Assembly: GCA_009741485.1 (NCBI GenBank)
Contig: CM019220.1
Location: forward strand, 27,469,048 to 27,533,047
Direction of reading: 5' to 3'
DNA: 64,000 nucleotides
Source: Malurus cyaneus samueli
Taxonomy: Eukaryota; Chordata; Aves; Passeriformes; Maluridae
A model generated the notes under the pieces. That model was given only the letters and a program-made list of their open reading frames with translations. It did no database searches and was not told the DNA's origin. Positions 39,701 to 50,818 of this stretch are shown one piece after another. Both the position numbers and the translations under genes were made by a program. The stretch's first letter is position 1. The number at the start of each line of letters is the position of its first letter.

Positions 39701-41108
39701 AATTCTGTGAGACACCTTGCTTCTCATGGAGTTTAATGGTGTGTTCCTCATCCCATGGCACAGCTTTCCTGCTGACAGGAGCCCATAAAACACCAGGATA
39801 ATGCCAGTCAGAGGAGCTCAGGTTTGGGCTGAGTGATTTTGTGTCACCACACTTTACAACCTGGGACACCAAGGCCAGCAGGGGCTCATCTTGGGAAGTT
39901 GTTATGGACCAAAGAGTCTACAACTGCAGGGCTTACCTGTCCTTCTCTTGCAGTTAAATATCCAATATTAATTAAGTAGGTAGCATAATTTAATGGAAAA
40001 ACCCTGGGGCAGGTGGGACAGTAGGGAACCGGGGAAGGAAGACTTGGGGGTTACCTTGCAAATGTACTTAATAATGGTATTTGCACAGATCTAATAGTCA
40101 GTAGAAAATAGAAGAAGCCACCACTCATGTTCTTATATCCTTTTACAGGTCATCACAGTAGCTGTGCCTGTATTGAGATGCACATCTGTGGGATTTTTAA
40201 ACTCAGTTACAAACATCTTTCTTCCAAGGCTCCAAAGCTGCTGTTGTCAAGGGAAGCAAGTACCTCATGAAAAAATAAACAAAACACAGATGAGTGTTCC
40301 CCTTCCATAATAAGCTGAGCATCATGTCAGTGCTCAGAACTATGAGTATTTATTTCATTTTATTATTGCAACAGAACACAAATTAAGTTTTTTGGATAAA
40401 TTCTGTATTTCTATATAATGACAAGTAATCCCTGACTAAAATGTATTTGAGAAGACATTTATTTTATGAGCATTTAAAAGGAGAATGGGTTTCACTGAAG
40501 TGTTGAAGCAGAATGTAGGAGCTGATTAGACATGCCTGCCACGTTGCCTAGGCATGACTTTGAAGAACTTGGGGAATTTGGAGAGTTGTAATGCTACTGA
40601 CATTATACTGGCAGTGTGGTAACTCAGAAATCAAAACCACACACACCACTTGTTTTCAAGTCCGGTGTCTCACCTTTTATCTGAATTATGATTAGTAAAA
40701 CCAACAGCAACTCCCTCCCTTTCCAAAAAAACAATCGACCATGCCCACTGCTATATAAACTTAAAAATGTTTATCTTGAGCAAAATGTTTTCCTCTGATG
40801 AATAACCAGCGTAATAATTTGTCTTTCATTTTATTTTTTTTTAATTCCACTAAAATCTGAGCTTCTGATACAAATTGTTTAGATCAAGAAATACACTTGT
40901 GCTTCTAATGGATTACTCGTGGAGCAGAGCAGGCAATAAAATGAATAATGGAGAGGAATCTTTAAAAATTGCAAACTGACCTTTGAAATGTCAGAATTTG
41001 GATGTTTCCTGTAATCAGCATTCTGTGATAAATGAGTGCAGTAAATGTAAAGATCCTTGGTTCAAAGTGTGTGTAATCGAAATCCAATGAGAGATCGATG
41101 GCCTTTTG
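36792..41108. other. Unique AT-rich sequence, few repeats, no gene seen
   Basis: About 4.3 kb without recognisable transposons apart from T-runs at 38650-38674. No exon was seen. Confidence 0.6.
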
Positions 41109-41131
41109 TTGACCTTTTCTGAAAAGGTCAA
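41109..41131. promoter_or_regulatory. Perfect palindrome of everted AGGTCA half-sites
   Basis: TTGACCTTTTC and GAAAAGGTCAA (11 bases each) are exact reverse complements around a single T. Each arm contains AAAGGTCA, the extended monomer site known for NR4A, and related to ROR and NR5A-type sites. The two half-sites are everted with a 9-base spacer between the hexamers. The palindrome is seen; receptor binding is inference. Confidence 0.4.
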
Positions 41132-44100
41132 ATGACAACATTTATGGGAAACCTTTCTTGTGCTTGGAGGATGATTATAAATGGGTTTATTGCATTTTAG
41201 AATTCGAGTTGTAGAGGAAAACTCTGCCTGTTTGTCTGAGGTCTGTATGTTTGTATGAGGATGTATGTCACTGTCAGTCATTCACCCTTGAAATGTGTCA
41301 ATTCTATACGTAAAAATACCTATACCTGTACATTGATGTATTTATATGACTTGAAATTTAAAGTTAATGTTGTTATAAAATAACATAAATGAGAGAAATG
41401 CTACTTCAAACATATAAAATGTTCCGTAGTTGTTTTTAAGGAAGGCAATAGGGGGATCTAACATGACTTAAGTGGAAAACTGGTTCCATTCTGCCAACAG
41501 TGACAACTGATTGGAAATTAAATAATCAACAAAAGCTCCTATCACTTCATCACAATTCACAAGGATTGTAAGTGATGGAGAGAGTAAATCTCCCTCTCAG
41601 GGGCACCTTCTAGGATTGAGTCCACTGAGGCATTTTTGTTTGAGCAGCTGTTGGAGAACGTTTTTGTGCTGACCTTACACACTAAAAGGTCTAAAATGAT
41701 CTAAAGTTAAGTTAGAGACCATCATCACCAGATTACCAGCTTTTTGATGTCTGCCCTGCAGTTTTGTATTTCAAATTATGAAAAAATGCTATTGGTTTGG
41801 CTGAATGATTTACATAACTATTTTTTGTGTTGGAATTATATATATATATATATGAATTTATTCTTAAACTAGAGATATTTTCCATATTTCTGAGAAAAAG
41901 CTCTTACATTTCATTAAAAACGTTTCATATGCTTGCAAATTAAGCATAATTACTTTAAAAAAGTCAGATATTATATCAGTCTTATCAGTAATTACTGCAG
42001 AATGTAGACACCAGATCATCCCCACAGAAAGACTCTCTTATCACTGAGGAATGAGAATTTGCACTTTTGGACGACTGGCTGTAGAAGCACAGGACATAAA
42101 GCCACAGGAACATGGTTTTAGGAGTTTCACTGGCCATAGAACTGCTTCCTTCCTTGATGGAAATTCAAATGGAGAGCTGAGAGCCCAGCTCAGTTCTTCT
42201 CTCCTTTTGCATCATTCATCATTAATGAACCAACACGGATAATGATATAATTACTCTGATCATGGTAAACAGATTTGATGGCTCTGATGACAAGTAACCT
42301 GTACAAATGCTCCTCGCTCTACTGATTCTGTCCCCATCGTAAGAGTAAAAATGGGTGAAGAGGGAAAAAGAAGAGATTTAGCAGTGTGAAGTATCAGCTA
42401 TACCTGGACATAGAAATAAATCTGTGGAAAGGTAAAGAGTTTTTATGGTGACCCCATTCAGAGCTGAACTGCAGTTTAAATTAACTGAAAGAGCCTCTTT
42501 CCATATGAGAAAATAGAACGGTGTCTTAGGTGACATATTTCATTGATATGCAAGTATTTAATGCCAAATGGCAGTGATAAAATCCCAGGGTCTCTGATCT
42601 GTGAGTGGCCTGTTCTATTAATGTATCTTTACAGTACGCAGCACTAGCTATTTCTGGAACTATCCTAAACTTAACTGTGCCAGCTATTATTTTATACCAT
42701 TATCCTGCAGCCCGAAGCTGGAGCTGCAAGCTGTGATGAGCTGTGTATTTATCTGCATTACCAGATAATTTGATATTGCAGGAAGTCTCGTTTTTCCGAC
42801 ATGGCTGAGTGATGCATTTTGTGTTAAATACAGTCAGGTGAAACAGGCCAGCAATGTCCTATCTCATGATTAGAATAAGTTGTGATTAAAGATAGGTTAT
42901 GTTAAGACAGCTTTGTCAGAACCTTCCTTTGAAAGAGGAACTAAATGGCTTTAAATTCAGGCAGTATACACAGCACTGTCAAGCTGTTGTCTTTCAAGGT
43001 GGTGGAAGGAATTGCTTCCTTTCTTAATAGTTTTGGGTTTCACGATGAAATGAGCTTTCAGTAAATGACTCCTCTAGTAATAGTGTGGATGAGGAAAATA
43101 AATTACAAGAGCAGAAGCCAGTGAATAGTTAGGAATGCAACCATTCATTCAATTATTTTTGTACTTTGGGTAAATTTTCAGCCCTGTGTACAAAGTGCCT
43201 TCATTATAGTAAGGAGATTTGCATTTTAATTCACTGCACACAACATCCCTCTATAAACCTTTGTGTTTTGCCAAAAATAACGAATGTCAGAACCTCACGA
43301 GCTCCAGTCTATCGTTTAAACAAAAAGGGATGAATATATTAAGGCCTTAAATCTATCACAAGTTAGGTACTCTGGCCTTAACACAGGAGTTAATGTTGGC
43401 AATTGCACTTGGATGGCATGTTATTTGGGCATTAAATCCTGGAACTGATGTGTCAGGTAAGGCACAGTTATTCAGAAGAATAATGACTTTCTTCACATGA
43501 GCAAAGGTTTTGCCCACACTTTTGTGTTTGCCCTTACAAATCTAAGTTTGTGAATTGGGCACGTGGAAATGAAGATGGTGAATTTTGCTTTCACAATTTA
43601 GTTTGCAAATATGTATTACATTTGTGGATACCAAGGTCAACTTAGTTTTAAAAATATCTGCCATGGTAAAATATTTGTCTTTCCAACATAACAGAAATTG
43701 TTCAGCTGCCAGTGGAAAAGATTAGTGTAAAGACATTTTTTGGCTGGCATGTTGGACTGATGAAATCAGGAAAACGTTTACCTAAGGAGATGCTCCAGCA
43801 GGGTTATATTTTGAAGAGAAGTGGAAACAAAGAATTTTAAGACTACTTAAGAAGTGAAAATGCTGTAAACAGATTTAAAAGTCCTCAGGAAGTTGCCTCC
43901 ATGGATACAAGGGAGAACCTGATCTAACTTATCTAAGTTTTGATGTTTAGTTCTCGTTCTCTTCTCTTCTCCCTCAGTGAACTCGAACTGTTTATGATGC
44001 CTCATGCAAAACTTTGGTCTGTACTAGAATAAGCATCAACCTTTTCATCATCAGTGTGAGGCTGTCCTGGATTTTACAAACAAATCAATTCCAGTCAATA

Positions 44101-44282
44101 AGGTTTCTCTTGGGCTATCAGAAGCTGCCTAGTGTAGCAATAATATGCAGTTTTCTTTTTAAGTTTATTTTTTTTAAGAAAGCGTGAGTTACATGCCTTG
44201 AGTTAAGATTACTCTCATGGAATTAGAGGCTCTAGAAAATATTGGGAAAGGTGTGTTTGGTGAAAATTCACCTAAAGAGACA
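41132..44282. other. Unique AT-rich sequence, no gene seen
   Basis: About 3 kb nearly free of repeats, apart from (TA)8 at 41837-41852. No open frame above 65 codons. Repeat-poor, complex, AT-rich DNA of this kind often holds conserved enhancers, for example around 42640-42840, but I cannot show conservation from one sequence. Confidence 0.55.
41837..41852. repeat. (TA)8 microsatellite
   Basis: Eight perfect TA units. Confidence 0.95.
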
Positions 44283-44293
44283 CCCCCCCCCCC
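44283..44293. repeat. Poly-C run (11)
   Basis: Eleven consecutive C bases, unusual in this AT-rich setting and likely length-variable. Confidence 0.95.
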
Positions 44294-47200
44294 AGCTGGC
44301 TGTCACAGCAGGTGTATCTGAAATGTCACCAAATGCCACCACCTTGTCCTCCTGACACAGATGTGTCTCTCCACTGCATTTGGACAAAGGTGATCACTGT
44401 GGTAGGCTGGGAATTATGGCTGTCTTGGGAAGGTGGTAAAGAATCTGTCAACTATAATGTTTATCTGCAGCTTTACCTGATAAAATTGTTGCAGTAGAAG
44501 AAGAAATGCTATGGTAACTAATAAAGGAAGCTTTTCTACTTATAAAAGTAGGAATAAATACTTATTAAATATAATATCATTATATTTTCAATTGCTGAAA
44601 AGATGTATGGCATTTTTAGAAATGCCTGTTTTCATAGAGAAAGGTAACTTCATCGTTTTCTTTTTCTTTCCAGTGGTTCTTTAGATACTTCCATAAAAAG
44701 AATTGTCATTATCATTTTCCTTTCATGAACAGAATTCAAAATGCTGATGCTGCCACATTTCAGCTTTGAAGAAATAAACAATTCATGTTCATTCAGCACA
44801 ATCCTTGCTGTAGAAAGTACAGACAGCTATAGGTATGTGGTGACTTGCCTTTTGGAAAGACATTTTGAAAAAAAATGTTCAGGAGATGCACTGAATTCTC
44901 TCAGGACCACTTCTTAAATTTGACCCACAGAAAAATTTCACAAAAGAAGATAGATACTTTCAGGCTGTTTTTATGCTTTTCCCCCTGTAAGCACCAGACT
45001 CAGCTCAGCTTTGGAGGGGAACACCAGCCTGATGTGGTATAACTTTTCCATTAACACAGAACATTAGAAACTCCTGAGCAACTTTTTGCAGGTCATTAGC
45101 ACACAGAGGAGGCAAGGCCAGCACGAAGGGGAAATGGCCAAACATATTTATGCCACAAAAAGCTGCTGCTGCTTTATAGCCATCTCTTTTCAGATCAGGT
45201 TAGCGTATACACACATTTCTGCATGGATTTTTGTCTTTTCTGGAGAATGAAAGAAGGCTTAGGTTTTATTCAGGTGAAAGACAAAATCAAGTTCTTTGGA
45301 AACTGTTGAACCCATAGGGTTCTTGTCTAAGGGCAGGTGAAAACTCAGCTCAAGGAGAACCAGCTCAAGAGAATACACCCCTCTGTAATCAGAATTTAGC
45401 AATATATTTTAGTATGCAAGGAACTGCAGCTGTTCTTCCAAGTTTTAATCTCCATTCCTGAGCTTCCAGTGTGCAAACAGGCAATAAAAACAACCTTCCC
45501 AAGCTTGTCCTTCTCATTACCGAAGGTGAAAAATGACGAGGCAAACAAAACAAGTGGTTAGAAATCAAACTGTCACGACTGACACAACTGATTCATTTGA
45601 CACTTGTACTGGAGTCTGATTCAGAAAGCACAGACAACATGGGCAAAGTCAGGAGACCCTGTATAGCTTTAAGAAGGAAAAAGCAGGATTGTTAAGACAT
45701 TTATCTTTGCTTGGACAGGCCATAAGCAATGCCTGTGCAGGCACATATTGCTGAGGCAGGGGCCATGCAGGTCAGGCTGCTGAGGGGCTGCCAGCAGGGA
45801 TCACCAGGATTAAGGCTTGGAGGGCTGTGCGCTGCTGCAGCCTGAGCACTGACTAGTGGAAGCTGATAAAATGCTGCAAATTACTGTCTGTGAGATTGAT
45901 AATGGTTTCCTTCAAGTACTCCAAGCTCAAACCTGGCAGCTGAGTGCGGGAGGCAGATGTTTGACTGCTCCTGTGCTTTGAGACCGGGGTGGTGATAAAC
46001 GGCCTCACATAAAACGAGCAGAGCTGGATTCAAACAGGGTTCATGGCAGACAGAGATACAGTAGCATATTATATGGGGGTTGAGCAATTTATTGAAGATT
46101 CAGAGCTCAAGTTCTGACATTGAGATATCAATCACATGAGATTAGTATTGAAAGGTGTTTGCTTTCTGCCTACAGATAAACATCTCCCCTGAATGAGTTG
46201 AGAGATTTGCATGTAAACCTGCTCTGCACTTTTAATGTGAATCACAGGCTTCTCTTTTTTTTGCTTTGTATATCATACTTACACATACATTATAAAATGT
46301 ATATTTGCATACACTTTATATATGCTCATGTAGATAAAAGTGTCTTTAAATCTTATCTTGAGTGGTTTTGCTTGTACAAAACATCCTGAGAAATTTTTTC
46401 CTCAACTCAACTGTTTCTATAAATATTCCATCCCTAAGATGCACCATTTCAAATCTCAGTTGTTCTTCTGAAGCTGGGATATCCTCAGACAACATAATGT
46501 ATCAGGCTTGGTGGATGCTGGATCTGCATGTAAAGGAAAATCAGATGTTTAGTCTTTCTATCCATGTGAAACTGTGGCATTGGAGAACTGAAAATGTGGT
46601 AGGGTGAAATTTAATTTTTCCTTTTGTTCAAGGCTGTTTCTGCTTAGAACTGAGAAAGTCTTTTTTTTCCATTTTACGTCACTGCATTTATTGAATATTC
46701 TCTTTAAATAATTGATTTTGTAGTTTATACTTTTGTTTTATATTCTATCTGTGTACACAAGAATAATAGATAATTTGAAGCACAAGGTATTTTCTTAATG
46801 TACTCAACAGTAGAAAACAGAAGCTATTACATTACTAGATTTGCTCTTAAGAACACTGAGATCCATATTGAAATAGAGATAATAAAAATAAGTTATTCTA
46901 AATTGTAAAAAGTGAGGTAGATTTCATTGACATAAAACCTAGTAATTGGCATTGTTATATAATGGCAATTAAAAACCACCATAAAGAATAAGGAAAGAAA
47001 ACATGCAATGCACAAAGAAAGAAGATAATATTCCATTATTTGATTCACGGTTCTGGAGAACACACAGCATAAGCAGAGCTTTCTGAAAGCTTCAGTAATT
47101 TGAAACTACACCATGGACGAACTCAGGTGAGTGAGAAAACCTGTATACAGATTTGAGATACCAGACTGAAGAGTGTATTTACTCTCACCTCTCCCACCTA

Positions 47201-48054
47201 GCTCAGTAAGATGGATTATAAAAGCCAAAAGCACGGAAAACTATGTGGCTTATTGGATATGGAGATTGCTGTAGCTCTTCCTGATTTTTCTCTTGGTGTG
47301 AATTTGTCTCTCTGTCCCAATTACCTGGATCCTCTCACACACAGTTAATGAACTTTGTGTTACCCACAGGTAACGTGGGGCTCTCCAGCTTCTCTGCCAT
47401 CTTCTGAGGACTTTGAACCACATCCTTCTGGGTACTGCCAAAGCACTTAGGCACTGCAAAATCCTTTTCATGGCTGTAGGTCAAGATACTTCATGTCCCT
47501 TTTGCTGCTGTTTAATCTGATCTGTTTCTATAATTCTCACAGAACCTTTCTCTCCTCTTGTGCCCAAGAGATGGGGAATGGATGTAATTTTTCTGCAGCC
47601 TCCAATTCCACCCACCCTATTATCTCTTTAAGACTCTAAGGATTTGTTACTTAATTCTCCTTCCATGTATCACGATCATTATCTTGACTTCATATACCAT
47701 TAATTACTACCATACATTTTTATTGAACATTATAAACCGAAAAGGAAATGCAGAAAACCATTGTGGGCCTGCTCACAAATATACTCAGTTAAATGTAATC
47801 TTTCCATTTGATTTGCAGTGGATTTAGAATTACAGGTGAATATTTTCCTTCAAAACCACTTTGCCACTAAGAAACTCTAGCTAGGATTCCTGGGAAAGTT
47901 ATGATACTATATTCTGGATTGGTCTTGAAGTTCTTTGTTCCAGTAAATCCCTGGAGGCTGGATAACTAAAGGAGCTTTGGATTAGCTGTCTGAAACTAAT
48001 GGCATTAAATCAATTGCTACAAGAATATATTTAGGCTGAGCATTAATAATATGG
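44294..48054. other. Unique AT-rich sequence, no gene seen
   Basis: No exon, RNA gene or transposon was recognised. Open frames are 81 codons or shorter. Confidence 0.6.
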
Positions 48055-48250
48055 GAGGCTGGATGGCATAATGATGGAGCACTGGCCTGGGATTTGGGAG
48101 GTCTGGGCTCTGTTCTTGGCTCAGCCCGTGACTTGCTGGGCGACCTCCGGAAAGTCACTTCACTTACTTTTGCCTTATTAAAAAGTTTCATGTGGGAAGT
48201 GCTTTGAACTCCTCTGATGCCAAATGTTGTGCCAGTGCTGTATATTTTGT
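48055..48250 (+). repeat. MIR-type CORE-SINE
   Basis: This is a tRNA-derived head followed by a CORE domain. TGGCATAATGATGG (48064-48077) fits a diverged polymerase III A box, followed by the typical GAGCACTGGCCTGGGA. A decayed B box lies near 48107-48117. CORE sequence GTGACTTGCTGGGCGACCTC and AAAGTCACTTCACTT follow, then a tail resembling 'agtgctttgaactccttggatg'. The order matches the amniote MIR SINEs seen in birds, turtles and crocodilians. There is an internal deletion between CORE and tail. A tRNA gene is excluded by the decayed B box and the CORE extension. Confidence 0.85.
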
Positions 48251-48889
48251 AACCACGTAAGTGAATTCTGTGAAATGCCAGGGAGAGTGAAAATCGTGAG
48301 TGCCTGTGGTTAAAGAGCCTTTCATGGACACTGCTCAGGCCTCCTGTCGAATCTGTGTTTCTGAAATCTTGTAGGAGAAGTGGAAGGAGCAGGAAGATGC
48401 CCAAATAGCCCTTTATAAGATTGGTTTAATAATGATATATTGTAAAATATAAGATCAGCAAGGAGGATGTATCAAGTGGGATTCTGTAGGAGTTATTCCA
48501 GTTATTGCAGTAGTCAGCCTTTTCATTAGGACACAGAATACAACACTCCAGGAAACAGCAGAGAGATTATCAATGATGGAGAGTGCTGGGATATTGTTTT
48601 AGATAGCAATTTTCTTGATAGGTACCACCGAGAAAGCTGACATACTTCATACCACCTTTTTTTCCTACGAATCAGAGTTCGGCTCACAGTAGGAAGATCA
48701 GCTGCACATGAACAGGGGCAGAAAGCAGGATTTGGAGCTACAGCAGGAGGAGAAACCACAGGGAGCTAAGCAACGTTTGACTTGTGAAATTGGGTGGACT
48801 TGGACCCTCTGCACTGAGAGCTGTGAATGAGGTGAATCAAATAGAGGCATCAAAAATGATCTTTGAGAAAGCGTGAAGGATTTCTGAAG
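48251..48889. other. Unique sequence, no gene seen
   Basis: DNA between the SINE and the CR1 block. No exon was recognised. The 140-codon minus-strand frame 47982-48404 is largely antisense SINE. Confidence 0.55.
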
Positions 48890-49500
48890 TCCTAGATCTT
48901 GGAAAAGGATAAATTCAGTCCTCATCTTTAAAAAGAGAGAAAAGGAAGATCAGAGGAATTACAGAGCAGCCTTCATAGGAAAAAATACTGGAGAAACAAA
49001 TAATTTGTAAGGAAAAAACCCCAAAACGGCACAGAACAAAATGAACCTGAGAAAGTGTGAAACAACAAAGATCTGCCAAAAGTAAATTATCCAAGTTTCA
49101 AACCTGCTTTTTTTTTCTTTTTTTTTTTCCATATGAAGAATAGAGTAGAACTGGCCAGTGTGGTTAGCTTTGAGCTTTGTAAACATAATAGGGCAGTAGT
49201 AGATTGAGAGAAGTGTGTCTGTAATTAAACAGCCCTAAGGTTGATACAGGAGTATCTGGAAAGCCTCCTTCACAGAGAGATTATCCATAAGACATTGCCA
49301 AACTCTTGGGCAGGATCCCCTGGACTCTGGCTGCCTTCATCAATAACTTGAATGATGAAGCAAAGGTTTGTTCAGCAAAAAATGCTGACCATACCACCCC
49401 AGCACATTCAGGCATGTCAGGAAAATAGGAATCTTTTTCCCCAATAGCTTTATAATTTAGATAAATGGTCTAAAAAATAGAGTGGAGCTGAATTAAGGAC
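48890..49500 (+). repeat. Old CR1 LINE, reverse transcriptase remnant
   Basis: At about 48929-49010 one plus frame reads KKREKEDQRNYR, then GK, closely following the CR1 reverse transcriptase segment 'KKGKKEDPGNYRPVSL...PGK'. At 49338-49400 another reads FINNLNDEAK, then NADHT, the counterpart of CR1 'FINDLDDGAE...FADDT'. The second catalytic Asp is replaced by His and the frame is broken, so the copy is dead. The 3' untranslated part seems to resume at about 50095, after a younger insertion. Relative age is judged from divergence by eye. Confidence 0.75.
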
Positions 49501-49694
49501 AAATACAAAGTGTACACTGCTTCCCACCTGTACAAGGACGACCAGCTGTGCCAGTTCAGAGTGCAGGGGGTGGTGGATCCTCAGGGGAAGCTCTGGGCTC
49601 TCACTGAGCCCCACTCATGGAAAAGAACAGTGTCAAGCTGTTCTAACTGTTTGGCAAATTGTGCCAAGAACAAACACTCACTCGGTGCACAAGG
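49501..49694. repeat. Unassigned segment inside the CR1 cluster
   Basis: GC-richer than its surroundings. It could be the diverged body of either CR1 copy, but I cannot align it confidently. No gene was seen. A 90-codon frame (49510-49782) crosses it and has no family resemblance. Confidence 0.4.
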
Positions 49695-50062
49695 TCAGGC
49701 TGTGGTGTCTTTTGTGTCCAGTGACAGGACAGGAGGGAAGGGCTGGAGCTGTGCCAGGGGAGGTTTGTGTTGGATATCATGAAAACGTTCTTCTCCCGAG
49801 GGTGGTGGAGCACCTGAGGAATGGCTGGAGGTGTACCAGGGGAGGTTTAGGTGGGGATATCAGGAAAGGTTCTTACCCCAGAGGGTATTGGGGCACTGGT
49901 CAGGCTCCCCAGGGAATGGTCACTGCCCCAGGGCTGACAGAGCCCAAGGAGTGTTTGGACAATGCTCTCAGGCACATTTGGGATTGGTGGGGTGTCTGTG
50001 CAGGGCCAGGAGTTGGAATGGATGATCCTTGTGGATCTATTCATATCCAGAATGTTCTGTAA
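49695..50062 (+). repeat. Younger CR1 LINE 3' end with internal duplication
   Basis: It contains CCAGTGACAGGACAGGAGGG, GCCAGGGGAGGTTT, GGATATCA, CTCCCCAGGGAATGGTCACT, CAATGCTCTCAGGCACAT and GTGCAGGGCCAGGAGTTGGA, then a decayed 'ccagaatgttctgta' end. All are signature words of the 3' untranslated region of a CR1 family common in passerine birds. The segment starting at 49742 is repeated at 49824, 82 bases later. The 5' end is truncated, as is usual for CR1. Confidence 0.85.
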
Positions 50063-50094
50063 AAACAAACAAGCCCTGCAGGGTAAGTGAAGGT

Positions 50095-50600
50095 GCTCTG
50101 GTGAAATCTGATGTCCATTTCCAACACGAGGCTTGATGGAAGATAACACTGGAGACCAATGGGAATGACTAGTGGTGAAGGTTTAATGAACTGCTGTTAT
50201 TTCATCTAAAGAGGAAAGAAGACACAGGTGCTAGGGGATAATTGCCTTCAAACTGAGAAGAGACTGCTGCAAAGGTTGGGAGCAATTTTTCTCTGTGTCC
50301 AGGTGAATGAGATATGGAGTAATGAGCTAAACCTGAAGCGGCTGATTTAAATTGGACATTAGAAATAACGTTTCCAACAGCACGGGTGGTTCAGGGTGAG
50401 AACAGAGTCTGTGCCCTCCACAGACAATTTCTGTAATAAGAAATTTTAAAGAACAGGTTAAGCCAATGTCTGAGTGACCTCTGTACAGCTGGCTCAGCCC
50501 CAAAAGAGCCATGCTATCCACAATCCTGCTTCTCCTTGTTGAGGGCAGACCAGAAGGTGGAACAGCCACCTGGGATGTGGCATTTTGGGATTTTGTTCCA
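50095..50600 (+). repeat. Old CR1 LINE, 3' untranslated part
   Basis: TCATCTAAAGAGGAAAGAAG, GGGATAATTGCCTTCAAACT, ATTTAAATTGGACATTAGAA, then GGTGGTTCAG, TTTTAAAGAACAGGTTAAGC and GGGCAGACCAGAAGGT follow, in order, the 3' part of ancient CR1 elements of turtles and birds. It is more diverged than the copy at 49695-50062. It probably belongs to the same element as 48890-49500, split by the younger insertion (inference). A 106-codon minus-strand frame here is antisense noise. Confidence 0.7.
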
Positions 50601-50616
50601 GCACAAACTGTCTTTC

Positions 50617-50634
50617 TTTTTTTTTTTTTTTTTT
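50617..50634. repeat. Poly-T run (18)
   Basis: Eighteen T bases after TCTTTC, immediately downstream of the old CR1 end. Confidence 0.95.
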
Positions 50635-50750
50635 CTGTCTGGTGCATGTTCTGCCTTCTGCTTCTCTTGCTCTCTCAGTGTATTTTTTATACAGCTAGTC
50701 TATGATAGTTTCATTAGAAGGGGAATGTAAATAAAAGAGGTGAGAAAAAT

Positions 50751-50818
50751 ATATTAATGTTTGTAAAGTACTTTATGAGCCCAACTGAAGGGCAGTATAT
50801 AAGCACAAGCATTATTAT
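50751..50818 (+). repeat. 3' tail of a MIR/L2-type SINE
   Basis: ATTAATGTTTGTAAAGTACT, then TTATGAGCCCAACTGAAGGG and CAGTATATAAGCACAAGCAT, then ATTATTAT, follow the LINE-related 3' tail of MIR-type SINEs ('aatgtttgtaaagcgctttgagatcc...ggcgctatataagtgcaaagtattatt'). The head and CORE are missing or too decayed to recognise. Confidence 0.75.

Noticed and set aside
46439..46464. miR-29-like sequence (GCACCATTTCAAATC)
   Set aside because: Differs inside the mature region, and no complementary arm forms a hairpin nearby.
48055..48140. tRNA gene
   Set aside because: A- and B-box traces are those of a tRNA-derived SINE. No cloverleaf can be drawn and a CORE domain follows.
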